Assembly (NCBI GenBank): GCA_910578395.1
Contig: CAJTPZ010000002.1
Span: forward strand, 186,242 to 250,241
Source: an uncultured Muribaculaceae bacterium
GTDB taxonomy: Bacteria; Bacteroidota; Bacteroidia; Bacteroidales; Muribaculaceae
Direction: 5' to 3'
Length of the DNA stretch: 64,000 bases
The position numbers and the translations under genes are program-made. The notes beneath the pieces are model-generated. The model ran no database searches. It was not told the origin of the DNA and saw only the letters and a program-made list of their open reading frames with translations. This document shows positions 43,611 through 53,128 of the stretch, piece by piece (positions within the stretch are counted from its first letter, which is position 1; the number at the start of each line of letters is the position of its first letter).

Positions 43611-44996
43611 TTATTTCCCTTCGACAATATCCATGATGCGTTGCGGTATCGAAGTATTGTCGATGATACCCGAGAAGTCTTGGCAATCCACTCCTATTGC
43701 ATACACAGGTGTATAGCCTCCGGTATGTCCGGTTGTTGTCCATCCTATACCGCATATATCGTTGAATACTTTGAAAACGGCAGTAGTGAATCCGCTGAAA
43801 TTGTTGTAGAGAGTCTTCTGTTCGTCGCCGCTACGCTGCTCAAAAGTCTGCTCAAACTTCTCTTTAAGCATTTCTGTCTGCTTTTCGTTTACAGGAACAG
43901 CTGTCCAGAAACCGAGTTTTTCTGTAAGAAGTTCTTTCATATCATCCCATCGGTATATGCGACGAGATCTAAGCATAGCTTTCAGCAAATCGTTGAATCC
44001 ATCTTTGGAAATGCGTTGAGAATCAATATAGAGCGGACGGAAATCGTAGCTTAGAAACGAGTTTCCGATGCTGAGACCACCGGTATCGTGGTCGGCTGTT
44101 ACTACGATGAGAGTTTCATCGGGATGCTGTAGATAGAATTTGTAAGCTATTTCCAATGCTTCGTTGAAACTGATTATATCCTTTATCACAGTGCCGCCGT
44201 CCTGGCTGTGAGCCGCATGGTCGATATCACCGCCTTCTACCATCATGAAAAATTTATCGGGGCTCCACTTCATCAGATGGTCAAGACATGCTTGTGTTAT
44301 GTCAGGAAGAAGTATTCCGCCATTTACTGAATCGATAGCATAGGCGGGTTTGCTCACTATGCTGTCGGGGAACACCATGAAGACTTTTTTGCTTTTTGAA
44401 GCTCGTGCTTCGTCGATGCCCTTTAAATAATCTACATTGTTCTTTTTGAATGCATCAAGGATTCCGGTGTCTTTTCCGTCTTTATCCTTAAGTCCGCGAA
44501 GATATGATCCGGCTATAAACTCATATCCGCATTCTGCCGCCTGCTTTCCTATCTGGGCATGCATTCCACGGTTTGGCACATGGGCATAGAATGCACCCGG
44601 TGTGGCATCGTCGGGGCATACATTGGTAGTAATGCCTATGCCGTAGCCTTTTTCTTGTAGTCGCTTGGCAATAGAGGTCACAGAAACAGTATCGGCGTCC
44701 ATTCCGATCATACTGTTTTTGGTCTTGTGTCCGGTGGCAAGAGCGGTGCCTGCGGCGGCAGAATCGGTCACAGGCCGTGTCGCTGAATATGTGGTTGCAT
44801 TTCCGATTGCGGGAAACTGCATCATAAGCAGGGGGGTATCGTTGCCTTTCAGCCGATTGTAAGTCTGTGCGGCAAGAGTATGAGGCACACCCATGCCGTC
44901 GCCGATGAAATAGAATATGTAACGTGGCGCATCGGCAACAGCAGATGTTGTGGCCAATGAAAGAGCCGCAGAGACAAGAATGGATTTAAGGTTCAT
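43611..44996 (-). CDS. phoA: Alkaline phosphatase (PhoA family)
   Basis: 461 residues with a Sec signal (cleavage about TTSAVADA). The metal and catalytic site motifs are YFIGDGMGVPHTLA, RPVTDSAAAGTALATG (Ser nucleophile), MVEGGDIDHAAHSQD and TADHDTGGLSIG. It hydrolyses phosphomonoesters in the periplasm. It has a -7 box 31 bases upstream. The symbol is by family. Confidence 0.93.
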   Translation of the reverse strand: MNLKSILVSAALSLATTSAVADAPRYIFYFIGDGMGVPHTLAAQTYNRLKGNDTPLLMMQFPAIGNATTYSATRPVTDSAAAGTALATGHKTKNSMIGMDADTVSVTSIAKRLQEKGYGIGITTNVCPDDATPGAFYAHVPNRGMHAQIGKQAAECGYEFIAGSYLRGLKDKDGKDTGILDAFKKNNVDYLKGIDEARASKSKKVFMVFPDSIVSKPAYAIDSVNGGILLPDITQACLDHLMKWSPDKFFMMVEGGDIDHAAHSQDGGTVIKDIISFNEALEIAYKFYLQHPDETLIVVTADHDTGGLSIGNSFLSYDFRPLYIDSQRISKDGFNDLLKAMLRSRRIYRWDDMKELLTEKLGFWTAVPVNEKQTEMLKEKFEQTFEQRSGDEQKTLYNNFSGFTTAVFKVFNDICGIGWTTTGHTGGYTPVYAIGVDCQDFSGIIDNTSIPQRIMDIVEGK

Positions 44997-45026
44997 AATT
45001 ATCAGATAGTAACATTTGAGATGCTA

Positions 45027-45034
45027 CAAATTTA
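45027..45034 (-). promoter_or_regulatory. -7 box of alkaline phosphatase gene
   Basis: TAAATTTG on the minus strand matches TAnnTTTG and leaves a leader near 25 bases. No upstream TTTG or Pho box was recognised. Confidence 0.5.
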
Positions 45035-45125
45035 ACTAATTTTAGACAGGATGGACAATAGGTTTGCAATTAAACTTTCATAAATTGCAGAGGTCAAAAA
45101 CAAACAACACACAAATGTCTCGGCT

Positions 45126-46085
45126 ATGAACAGATTATTTTTCAAAACATGCGTGATAGCTGTTGCTGTAGCAATCTGCTCGTCGACTTCCTGGGCAGAT
45201 AACCGTCGTGATAACAGAGGAGACGGACAGCGTCAGCATGGAACAGAGCAGCGGGGACAGCGTCCTGGCACACGAAACAACCGCACAGAAACAAAGGCGC
45301 AAAAAAACAGGAATAAAGATAAAAGTTTCTCAGATTCAAGACGTCCCGATAATCACGATAAGGTAAAACCGGACAGCAAAAAAAATAATCGGCCTGTGCC
45401 GGGACAGCGTCCGGGAGCAAATAAGCCGGCTGCGCCTGACAAATGGGACCGGAACCGTCCATCTCATTCGTCTCCTGCCCATAGGCCATCGTCCCCTCAC
45501 CGTCCTTCTCATCCGATAGCTCCGCCACATCCGGCTCCAAAGCCTGCTCCCCGTCCGCATCCGCATCATGGAGCTTTTGTGCCGCACCACCCTCATGCGC
45601 CGTTTTATGTACATGCTCCCCGCCCAAGACCGCATCGTCCGGCGGTATGGCGTCCTGTTGGCCGTCCGATTTCTTTTGGTCAGGCTCTTCTTGGTCTGAC
45701 ACTCGGTGCTACATTCAATATCTCTCTTGAATATCTTTATGATAGCGGTTATACTGTAGGCGGTTATGGGTCGGATGCCATATACCTCAACAATGTCAGT
45801 ATGATGAACTATCTTTGGCCTGAGGCATCGATGTTCTATCGAGGCGGAAGACTTGTATCTACAGTCTATACCTATGCGTCGGCTTATAATAACGCATCCC
45901 GTTACAATAATCTGCTAAACATGCTCACGATGAATTATGGTTCTCCTTATGTCACTCCTACCGATCGGGGTATGTCGTCAACATGGTGGAATGGTGACGG
46001 GTCATACGTAACTCTCAATTATGAGTCGGGTTATGGACCTTCAGGTTCTTTGGGATATTATACTACACTTACTTTCGGCAATTGA
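45126..46085 (+). CDS. Secreted His/Pro/Arg-rich protein with a C-terminal folded domain
   Basis: 319 residues. Signal peptide ends near SSTSWADN. Residues about 26-90 are basic and polar (Arg, Asn, Asp, Gln, Lys), 90-175 are rich in Pro, His and Arg (HPHHGAFVPHHPHAPF), and 180-319 form a Tyr/Gly/Asn-rich, probably folded domain (FGQALLGLTLGATFNISLEY). No known family was recognised. The His-rich segment may bind metal, or the basic segment an anionic glycan; both are guesses. It is flanked by a long hairpin terminator. Confidence 0.6.
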   Translation: MNRLFFKTCVIAVAVAICSSTSWADNRRDNRGDGQRQHGTEQRGQRPGTRNNRTETKAQKNRNKDKSFSDSRRPDNHDKVKPDSKKNNRPVPGQRPGANKPAAPDKWDRNRPSHSSPAHRPSSPHRPSHPIAPPHPAPKPAPRPHPHHGAFVPHHPHAPFYVHAPRPRPHRPAVWRPVGRPISFGQALLGLTLGATFNISLEYLYDSGYTVGGYGSDAIYLNNVSMMNYLWPEASMFYRGGRLVSTVYTYASAYNNASRYNNLLNMLTMNYGSPYVTPTDRGMSSTWWNGDGSYVTLNYESGYGPSGSLGYYTTLTFGN

Positions 46086-46101
46086 AATCAGGACATAATG
46101 T

Positions 46102-46149
46102 CATATACAACAGCAGGAGTCTCTATAGAGGCTCCTGCTGTTGTATATG
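46102..46149. terminator. Long hairpin terminator with 18-pair arms
   Basis: Arms 46102-46119 and 46132-46149 are perfect inverted copies (CATATACAACAGCAGGAG) around a 12-base loop that itself contains CTCTATAGAG. It lies between the convergent His-rich gene and nadB; T-rich sequence follows on the plus strand. Confidence 0.85.
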
Positions 46150-46157
46150 AGGCTTGT

Positions 46158-47741
46158 TTATTTTGTTGCGGCAAGTGGAGGGTAGTCTACGGAGTAGTGA
46201 AGCCCTCGTGATTCCTTACGTTCTTTTGCCTGGCGCATTATGAGATAAGCTACATCTATAACATTGCGTAGCTCACATATATCGCGGGAGACTTTGGAGT
46301 GTCTGAACAGGTTTTCGGTTTCGCGATATAGTATATCGAGTCGATTCCATGCACGATCGAGTCTCAGATTGCTTCTTACGATGCCGACATAGTATCCCAT
46401 AATCTGGTTTACTTCTTTCAGGCTCTGTGTTATTAGCACCATTTCCTCAGGGTGGCGCGTCCCTTCATCATTCCAGTCAGGTATGTCGTTGCGGAATGAG
46501 TACCTCGATAGTGTAGAGCGCGAGTGACTTGCTGCGGCTTCTGCATATACTACTGCCTCTATCAGAGAGTTTGATGCAAGACGGTTTCCTCCGTGCAGTC
46601 CGGTGCAGGAGCATTCTCCCAAAGCATAGAGCCGATGGATTGTCGACTCGCCGTTACCGTCGACCTTGATGCCTCCGCAAAGATAGTGTGCGGCAGGGGC
46701 TACAGGAATATAGTCTTTTGTGATGTCGATACCAGTCTCAAGACAGTGCTGATATATATTGGGGAAATGACGTTTGGTTTCTTCCGGATCTTTGTGGGTG
46801 ACGTCGAGATATACATGGTCGTCTCCGTTTAGCTTCATTTCGCTGTCGATAGCACGGGCTACGATGTCGCGTGGGGCAAGTGACAGGCGGGGATCATATT
46901 TGTGCATGAATTCCTCTCCCTTGAGATTGCGCAATACGGCTCCGTATCCTCGCATAGCTTCAGTGATAAGAAATGACGGGCGGTCACCGGGATTGTATAG
47001 AGCTGTCGGATGGAACTGGATAAACTCCATATCCTTTATCACGCCTTTTGCACGATGCACCATAGCTATGCCGTCGCCGGTAGCCACGAGTGGATTGGTT
47101 GTTGTCAGATACACGGCTCCTACGCCACCTGTGGCAAGCACTGTGACACGTCCTTGATATGTGTCGACCTCTCCTGTCTCGGTGTCCAGGACGTATGCTC
47201 CATAGCAAGCTATGTCAGGTGTGCGGTGTGTGACAATTTTCCCCAAATGGTGCTGAGTGATAAGTTCGACTGCAAAACGGTGCTCAAGCACGTCGATATA
47301 TGGATTTTCTCTGACGGCCCGTATCAGGCTTTGCTGGATTTCAAAACCGGTATTGTCGGCATGATGCAGGATGCGGAATTCCGAGTGTCCGCCCTCGCGG
47401 TGCAGATCAAACTCTCCGTCGGCATTCCGGTCAAAATCAACACCCCACTCAAGCAAAGCCCTGATTTGTCCGGGTGCACCTTTTACGACTTTTTCAACAG
47501 CCTCACGATCACTAAGCCAGTCACCTGCGACCATAGTATCGTGAATGTGTTTGTCGAAATCGTCGACAAGAAGGTTGGTCACCGAGGCTATGCCGCCTTG
47601 GGCAAGAGCAGTATTTGCTTCCTCAAGTGTCGATTTGCATAAAAGGGCAACCCGGGCACCTTCGTGTCCTGCGACTTTCAAGGCAAAGCTCATGCCGGCT
47701 ATGCCAGACCCTATTACAAGATAGTCATACTGCTGATTCAT
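46158..47741 (-). CDS. nadB: L-aspartate oxidase
   Basis: 527 residues. FAD-binding motif YLVIGSGIAGMSFAL, then ANTALAQGGIASV, EGGHSEFRILHHADNTG and GLHGGNRLASNSLIEA. It oxidises aspartate to iminoaspartate, the substrate for NadA, whose gene is at 7930-8883. It is 52 bases after sdaA and probably in one transcript with rmuC and sdaA. Confidence 0.96.
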   Translation of the reverse strand: MNQQYDYLVIGSGIAGMSFALKVAGHEGARVALLCKSTLEEANTALAQGGIASVTNLLVDDFDKHIHDTMVAGDWLSDREAVEKVVKGAPGQIRALLEWGVDFDRNADGEFDLHREGGHSEFRILHHADNTGFEIQQSLIRAVRENPYIDVLEHRFAVELITQHHLGKIVTHRTPDIACYGAYVLDTETGEVDTYQGRVTVLATGGVGAVYLTTTNPLVATGDGIAMVHRAKGVIKDMEFIQFHPTALYNPGDRPSFLITEAMRGYGAVLRNLKGEEFMHKYDPRLSLAPRDIVARAIDSEMKLNGDDHVYLDVTHKDPEETKRHFPNIYQHCLETGIDITKDYIPVAPAAHYLCGGIKVDGNGESTIHRLYALGECSCTGLHGGNRLASNSLIEAVVYAEAAASHSRSTLSRYSFRNDIPDWNDEGTRHPEEMVLITQSLKEVNQIMGYYVGIVRSNLRLDRAWNRLDILYRETENLFRHSKVSRDICELRNVIDVAYLIMRQAKERKESRGLHYSVDYPPLAATK

Positions 47742-47793
47742 AGAGTATGAATTGAAGTTTGTTTAGTCTTCAGGCTTCGCTGATGTTTATTGG

Positions 47794-48993
47794 TTATCTG
47801 ATGGCGGCAAGGCCTCCCTGAGAAGTCTCTTTGTAGAGGCTTGGTATGTCGTGTCCGGTTTGCTTCATTACCTCTACGATACGGTCGAATGTAACTGTGT
47901 GCCTTCCGTCAGAAAAAGCTGCATATAGATTGGCGTCGAGCGCTCGTGCGGCGGCATAGGCGTTGCGTTCAATACATGGCACCTGAACGAGGCCGCATAC
48001 CGGGTCACAGGTCAATCCGAGATGATGCTCCAGTCCCATCTCCGCAGAATATTCGATCTGAGCCGGTGTGCCGCCGAAAAGTTGTGATGCGGCAGCTGCT
48101 GCCATAGCGCATGCGACACCTACTTCGCCCTGGCATCCGACTTCGGCACCTGACACCGAAGCATTGTGTTTGACAACATTGCCAAATAGCCCGGCTGTGG
48201 CAAGAGCTCTCAGAATGCGTTGTTCGGAAAACCCTTTTGAAGTGGAGAGATGATACAGGACTGCAGGAACTATTCCGCAGGATCCACATGTTGGTGCTGT
48301 GACAATCATTCCTCCGGATGCGTTTTCCTCACTCACGGCAAGTGCATAGGCATATACCAGTCCTCTGCTCTTGAGGCTTGGATTATAGCCTGTCGCATGC
48401 ACGTAGTAGCTGACAGCTTTACGTCTCAGTCCAAGCCCGCCAGGAAGCACACCTTCGGCTTCTATTCCGCGTTCGACTGCCTCTTTCATAACTTTCCATA
48501 CTTCTCGCAGGTAGTTCCATATATCAGGTCCTTCGCAGATGTCGACATATTCCCAGAAGCTACGCCCTGTTTCTTCGCACCATTTAAGAATCTCACTTAT
48601 GGTGTTCATGTCGTAGACCTGTTCGTCGGAGCCTGAACGGGACTCTCCTTCATGAACTATATCACCGCCTCCTATACTGTAGACAGTGTCTGATTCGGTT
48701 ACATTTCCATCCTTGTCAAGAGCTTCAAGAAGCATGGCATTAGGATGAAATGGGAGAAATACGTCGGGTTTCCAGATTATATCGGTTTTGGCTTGGGGGG
48801 TCAGTTCTTCAAGAATGGCTTTGTCGGTAAGGTGTCCTGCGCCGGTAGCGGCAAGTGAACCGAAGAGCGTGACACGGTAACCTGAAGCATCCGGTGTTTT
48901 GTTGCGAAACTGCTCAGCCGCCTTTCGCGGTCCCATTGTGTGGGAGCTGGATGGGCCGTGACCGATTTTGAAAATTTTTCTGATTGATTCCAT
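47794..48993 (-). CDS. sdaA: L-serine ammonia-lyase, iron-sulfur dependent
   Basis: 399 residues from ATG 48993 (MESIRKIFKIGHGPSSSHTM); the open frame continues into rmuC but this is the family start. The beta domain has GPSSSHTMGP, and the alpha domain the cysteines of the [4Fe-4S] cluster (TAPTCGSCGIVPAVLY, CDPVCGLVQVPCIERNA). It converts serine to pyruvate and ammonia. It is 19 bases after rmuC. Confidence 0.94.
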   Translation of the reverse strand: MESIRKIFKIGHGPSSSHTMGPRKAAEQFRNKTPDASGYRVTLFGSLAATGAGHLTDKAILEELTPQAKTDIIWKPDVFLPFHPNAMLLEALDKDGNVTESDTVYSIGGGDIVHEGESRSGSDEQVYDMNTISEILKWCEETGRSFWEYVDICEGPDIWNYLREVWKVMKEAVERGIEAEGVLPGGLGLRRKAVSYYVHATGYNPSLKSRGLVYAYALAVSEENASGGMIVTAPTCGSCGIVPAVLYHLSTSKGFSEQRILRALATAGLFGNVVKHNASVSGAEVGCQGEVGVACAMAAAAASQLFGGTPAQIEYSAEMGLEHHLGLTCDPVCGLVQVPCIERNAYAAARALDANLYAAFSDGRHTVTFDRIVEVMKQTGHDIPSLYKETSQGGLAAIR

Positions 48994-49012
48994 ATTTCTA
49001 TGTAGAGGGGAT

Positions 49013-50263
49013 TCAGGTGTTTGGCAATGAGTTGTCGATATCCTCTTCGCCGCAGTCGATAGACATAGGTAATGGTTCCTTGATTTTTGCGCCAAGAGTT
49101 TCAAGCCGTTTGGCGCGTGCTGCAAGAGATCCTTTGCCCTGAAGTTTTATAAATGCTTTGTCATAGGCTTTTCTTGCTGACTCGAGTGCCTTGTCGATGT
49201 TTTGTAGGTCGGTAATAAAACCAACAAACTTGTGATGAAGTTCTCCGCCTTCGCGGGCAATTTCCATCACATTGCGAGTCACAGTGTCTTGCCGCCACAT
49301 CTGCTCTATTAGTTTGAGCATAGAGATCAGGTGTGTGGGAGATACGATAAGGACGCCTGAGTCGTAGGCTTCCTGCCAGATAGCCGATTCACTCTGCATG
49401 GCGGCAATATAGGCTCCTTCGTTTGGAATAAACATCACAACGAAGTCAAGCTTCTGGTCTCCAACTATGTCGGCATATCTTTTGTCCCGTAGCTTACGCA
49501 TCTGGCTTTTCACGGAAGTCACATGACGAGATGCAGCTTCTTTTCGATCTTCATCGGTTAAAGCTTCTGTCATTTCCATATAGGCAGTAAGTGATACTTT
49601 GGAGTCGATTACGACACAACGTCCGCCTGGATACCTCACTACAACGTCGGGACGCAGGCGTCCTCCGCTTTCATTGAGAAGCTGTCGGCCTGTTTCATCG
49701 CGTGTTACCTGCACGGAAAATTCCCGGCCTTTTGTGAGTCCGCTACGCTCGAGTATCTCTTCAAGCACCATTTCTCCCCAGTTGCCTTGCACTGTTGTGC
49801 CTCCTTTGAGTGCCACACACAATTGCCGTGCTTCGGCGCCTACACTCCGGCTTTCTGCCGATAGCCGCTCGATCTGATCTTTCAGTGAGAATATTTCTCT
49901 TGACTCATGATTGTAGACTTCGTCGACACGTTTGCGAAAAGTCTCGAGTTCATTTCGCAAAGGGGTAAGCAGCTGTTCGAGTCTGTGGTTCTGGTGTTCG
50001 GTCATCGTTTGTGATCCGTCAAGCAAAGCTTGTGATGCCATCAGTTCAAACTGTCGTCGCTGCTCTATTTCGTCGTTATGCGCTTTCTCAAGTCGTTTCT
50101 GCCAGATTTCATCATTTTCCTTCAGATCATGCTGTAGCCTTTCGCTGTCGCGTTTAAGAATTGTATTTTCTGTTTCGAGACGGGCTACCTGTGAAGTCTT
50201 CCCGATCAGAAACACAATAGCGACGGCAAGTGCTGCCGCAAGCATTATCAAGATGATTGTCAT
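49013..50263 (-). CDS. rmuC: DNA recombination protein RmuC
   Basis: 416 residues from ATG 50263 (MTIILIMLAAALAVAIVF); a TTG 14 codons upstream is in frame but less likely. An N-terminal membrane helix is followed by a long coiled coil (about 25-140) and the RmuC nuclease-like domain: GNWGEMVLEEILERSGL, RPDVVVRYPGGRCVVIDSKVSL, VMFIPNEGAYIAAM. It limits inversions at short repeats. Followed by sdaA. Confidence 0.93.
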   Translation of the reverse strand: MTIILIMLAAALAVAIVFLIGKTSQVARLETENTILKRDSERLQHDLKENDEIWQKRLEKAHNDEIEQRRQFELMASQALLDGSQTMTEHQNHRLEQLLTPLRNELETFRKRVDEVYNHESREIFSLKDQIERLSAESRSVGAEARQLCVALKGGTTVQGNWGEMVLEEILERSGLTKGREFSVQVTRDETGRQLLNESGGRLRPDVVVRYPGGRCVVIDSKVSLTAYMEMTEALTDEDRKEAASRHVTSVKSQMRKLRDKRYADIVGDQKLDFVVMFIPNEGAYIAAMQSESAIWQEAYDSGVLIVSPTHLISMLKLIEQMWRQDTVTRNVMEIAREGGELHHKFVGFITDLQNIDKALESARKAYDKAFIKLQGKGSLAARAKRLETLGAKIKEPLPMSIDCGEEDIDNSLPNT

Positions 50264-50302
50264 TATAGCCGATCGACTTGTTTTTAGAAGAATTATACAT
50301 TG

Positions 50303-50310
50303 CAAATGTA
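50303..50310 (-). promoter_or_regulatory. -7 box of rmuC-sdaA-nadB
   Basis: TACATTTG on the minus strand matches TAnnTTTG, about 40 bases before the rmuC ATG. A TTTG lies 25 bases further up, longer than usual. Confidence 0.5.
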
Positions 50311-50407
50311 AATAAAAAAATTCCTATATCTGACTCAAAAAAACAGGCATTGCCGATACATATAAATCATCACGTGAAATACTCTGTTCTTTTTCATCGA
50401 ATAATTG

Positions 50408-50415
50408 TATATTTG
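50408..50415 (+). promoter_or_regulatory. -7 box before ilvA
   Basis: TATATTTG matches TAnnTTTG, 53 bases before the ilvA ATG. The -33 element is not clear. It is divergent from the rmuC promoter. Confidence 0.5.
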
Positions 50416-50468
50416 CCGCAGATAGCGGCCTCTTGAAGACCGATCATAGACCAATCTATAATTAAGTC

Positions 50469-51683
50469 ATGCAGGAACTTGATATTTCAGAAGTATTTCG
50501 CGCGCGCGAAGTGCTCAAAGAAGTTGCCAATGAGACCCGTATCATCGGGCCGACTAAGTTGGCTGATTATTGCCAGGTGTATCTCAAGCCGGAAAATATG
50601 CAGCTTACGGGGTCGTTTAAACTGCGCGGTGCATATTATAAGATTTCTCAGCTTTCCGAGGAGGAGAAATCTCGCGGTGTGATTGCGTGTTCTGCCGGCA
50701 ACCATGCGCAGGGTGTGGCCCTTGGAGCCACCCATAATGGTATTAAGTCGGTGATCTGTCTGCCGGCCGGTGCACCTCTCTCTAAAATTGAAGCCACCAA
50801 AGGTTACGGAGCGGAGGTTTGTCTTGTGCCGGGCGTCTATGATGACGCTTATCGCCGCGCGATAGAGCTTCGTGACGAGAAGGGATACACATTTGTCCAT
50901 CCGTTCGATGATCCGTTGGTGATAGCCGGTCAGGGTACGATCGGTGTAGAGATCATCGAGCAGATGAAAGATGTTGATGCTGTCGTCGTGCCTATCGGTG
51001 GCGGCGGTCTTATATCAGGTGTGGCTTTTGCAATAAAGACTTTGCGTCCCGACATCAAGATATACGGAGTTCAGGCAGAGGGAGCACCTTCAATGAAGAA
51101 AGCTCTTGAATGCGGAGAGCGAGGTTGTCTTGAAAAAGTCAGCACTATTGCCGATGGCATTTCGGTGAAGGAGCCCGGTTCTCTTACTTTTGAGATGGTC
51201 AAGCAGTATGTCGATGAAGTTGTTACGGTAAGTGATAATGAAATCGCGGCTGCCATTCTTGCTCTTCTTGAGAAGCAGAAGATGGTTGCCGAGGGTGCGG
51301 GTGCTGTTTCGGTCGCAGCAGTCATGTTCCACAAGCTGCCTGTAGATGGCAAAAAGGTATGTTGTATTGTTTCAGGAGGAAACATCGATGTTAACTTCCT
51401 TAACCGTGTTATCACGCGTGGCCTTGCCAAAAGCGGACGTCTGGCTTCGATAGTCCTTGATCTTCCTGACACACCAGGCGCTCTAAGCGGTGTTGTGAAT
51501 GTGATAGCTGAACTGGGTGGAAATATTCTCTCTGTTACCCATGAGCGCACCACAACTTCGACTCAGGTCAATGGCTGTCTGTTGCACATTGAAATGGAGA
51601 CTCGCAACAATGATCATATCAAAGCGATCAAAAAGGGCCTCATAGACCGAGGCTATCACATTATAGACGATTGTGGTCAATAG
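50469..51683 (+). CDS. ilvA: Threonine ammonia-lyase with one C-terminal ACT domain
   Basis: 404 residues. The PLP Lys is in LTGSFKLRGA; other PLP contacts are SAGNHAQGVAL and PIGGGGLISGVAF. Residues about 325-400 are one ACT-type regulatory domain (VLDLPDTPGALSGVVNVIAELGGNI), the short form with a single ACT. It deaminates threonine to 2-oxobutyrate, the first step to isoleucine. Confidence 0.94.
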   Translation: MQELDISEVFRAREVLKEVANETRIIGPTKLADYCQVYLKPENMQLTGSFKLRGAYYKISQLSEEEKSRGVIACSAGNHAQGVALGATHNGIKSVICLPAGAPLSKIEATKGYGAEVCLVPGVYDDAYRRAIELRDEKGYTFVHPFDDPLVIAGQGTIGVEIIEQMKDVDAVVVPIGGGGLISGVAFAIKTLRPDIKIYGVQAEGAPSMKKALECGERGCLEKVSTIADGISVKEPGSLTFEMVKQYVDEVVTVSDNEIAAAILALLEKQKMVAEGAGAVSVAAVMFHKLPVDGKKVCCIVSGGNIDVNFLNRVITRGLAKSGRLASIVLDLPDTPGALSGVVNVIAELGGNILSVTHERTTTSTQVNGCLLHIEMETRNNDHIKAIKKGLIDRGYHIIDDCGQ

Positions 51684-51799
51684 GCATGTCAAGGGGCGGA
51701 TTTTCTGAGTCTGGAGAATCTCGGATAACAACCCCGGAATATGACGGCGCGTTTATATGCTGATATGGAATGTTGTTGAATATAAAATATTAGATGTAA

Positions 51800-52474
51800 A
51801 TGCGTTTTCTGATCCTTATATTATTTCTGACAATTATACGTGTCGTCTTCGCCGGAGAGCCGGTCGGAGGCGACACTCTTGTTGTCGGAGCTCCTGATAT
51901 TCGTGTGGTTCTTGACTCGTTGGATCTGGAGGCTGAGGTTCGCCAGAAAGTATACAGAGGAAAGTATCACATGGTTACTGAAGAGGGAGATACGGTGCTT
52001 ATGCTGGTGATGAATCCTGTTACGGTTTTTCCTCCGCTTAAGTTTAAGAATAAGAAGCAGGAGCAGTTTTACTGGCGTACGGTGCGTGATGTCAAGAAGA
52101 CATTGCCTTATGCCAAGCTTATATGTGCTACGTTGCTTGAGACTTATGAGTATATCGAGACTTTCCCGACGCAAAAGGAGCGTGAAGAGTATCTCAAGCG
52201 CATGGAAAAGGAGGTGTTTGAACAGTATAAGCCTGTTTTAAAACAATTTACCCGCAGTCAGGCGCGTCTTTTGGTCAAGCTTATCCAACGGGAGACCAAT
52301 CAAAGCGGTTATGATATATTAAAAGCTTTTCTCGGGTCTTTCAGGGCCGGATTCTGGCAGACATTCGGCCGGCTGTTCGGTGTCAATCTCAAGGGTCAGT
52401 ATCGCCCGGATAGCAACAGTGACGATGCGATAATTGAAAGGGTGTGTGTGGCTGTCGAGATGGGCGTCTTGTAG
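51800..52474 (+). CDS. DUF4294-like secreted protein
   Basis: 224 residues with a signal peptide (IIRVVFAGEP). It matches the Bacteroidota DUF4294 pattern: KKQEQFYWRTVRDVKKTLPYAKL, EYLKRMEKEVFEQYKPVLKQFTRSQARLLVKLIQRETNQSGYDILK. No function is known. It lies between ilvA and the ribosomal operon. Confidence 0.75.
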   Translation: MRFLILILFLTIIRVVFAGEPVGGDTLVVGAPDIRVVLDSLDLEAEVRQKVYRGKYHMVTEEGDTVLMLVMNPVTVFPPLKFKNKKQEQFYWRTVRDVKKTLPYAKLICATLLETYEYIETFPTQKEREEYLKRMEKEVFEQYKPVLKQFTRSQARLLVKLIQRETNQSGYDILKAFLGSFRAGFWQTFGRLFGVNLKGQYRPDSNSDDAIIERVCVAVEMGVL

Positions 52475-52556
52475 TAAGTATATCCGGTTTTTTGTACTTT
52501 TAACAAAGTTTAACTGCAAAGATACTCGTAATCTTATTGCTGATAATAGGCTAAAG

Positions 52557-52587
52557 TTGGTAATAATGAATTAAATGCTTAATTTTG
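52557..52587 (+). promoter_or_regulatory. Promoter of the rpsL-rpsG-fusA ribosomal operon
   Basis: TTGG (52557-52560), a 19-base spacer and TAATTTTG (52580-52587) fit the Bacteroidota consensus with one mismatch in the upstream box. The start near 52594 gives a leader of about 145 bases, with an ATAAC/GTTAT hairpin near 52627-52643. Confidence 0.65.
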
Positions 52588-52738
52588 CGTCGCTTTTATG
52601 GAGTATCGTAATCTCTCGATAACAATAACTCTTTGTGTTATAACTCGTTAGGTGTGTCGGGTAGATGCGTGAGTATAAAAGTAATGATTGAAAAAGTAAT
52701 TGTAAACCCAAGACAATAGTATAATTAACTGAACTAAG

Positions 52739-53128
52739 ATGCCTACTATTCAGCAATTAGTGAGAAAAGGTCGTCAGGCTTCAGTGGACAAGAGCAAGTC
52801 TCCTGCACTTGATTCATGTCCCCAGCGTCGTGGTGTGTGCGTTCGCGTTTACACTACAACCCCTAAGAAGCCTAACTCGGCTATGCGAAAGGTGGCGCGT
52901 GTGCGTCTTACCAATGGCAAGGAGGTTAACTCCTACATCCCCGGCGAGGGTCACAACCTGCAGGAGCACTCGATTGTGCTTGTTCGTGGCGGTCGTGTAA
53001 AAGACCTTCCCGGTGTACGTTACCATATCGTTCGCGGTACGCTTGATACAAGCGGTGTGAAGGATCGCACCCAGCGTCGCTCGAAGTATGGTGCCAAGCG
53101 CCCCAAGGCCGGTGCAGCCAAGAAGTAA
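52739..53128 (+). CDS. rpsL: 30S ribosomal protein S12
   Basis: 129 residues, MPTIQQLVRKGRQASVDKSKSP, with the decoding loop TTPKKPNSAMRKVARVRL and GGRVKDLPGVRYHIVRG. The Lys in KKPNS and VKDLPG, where streptomycin resistance mutations arise, are wild type. First gene of the operon. Confidence 0.97.
   Translation: MPTIQQLVRKGRQASVDKSKSPALDSCPQRRGVCVRVYTTTPKKPNSAMRKVARVRLTNGKEVNSYIPGEGHNLQEHSIVLVRGGRVKDLPGVRYHIVRGTLDTSGVKDRTQRRSKYGAKRPKAGAAKK

Noticed and set aside
48994..49125. 44-residue N-terminal extension of the serine ammonia-lyase
   Set aside because: It overlaps the rmuC gene, and the family starts MESIRKIFKIGHGPSSSH.
52517..52524. Minus-strand TATCTTTG box before the ribosomal operon
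   Set aside because: It would point into the end of the DUF4294 gene with no minus-strand gene to drive and no upstream TTTG; likely chance.
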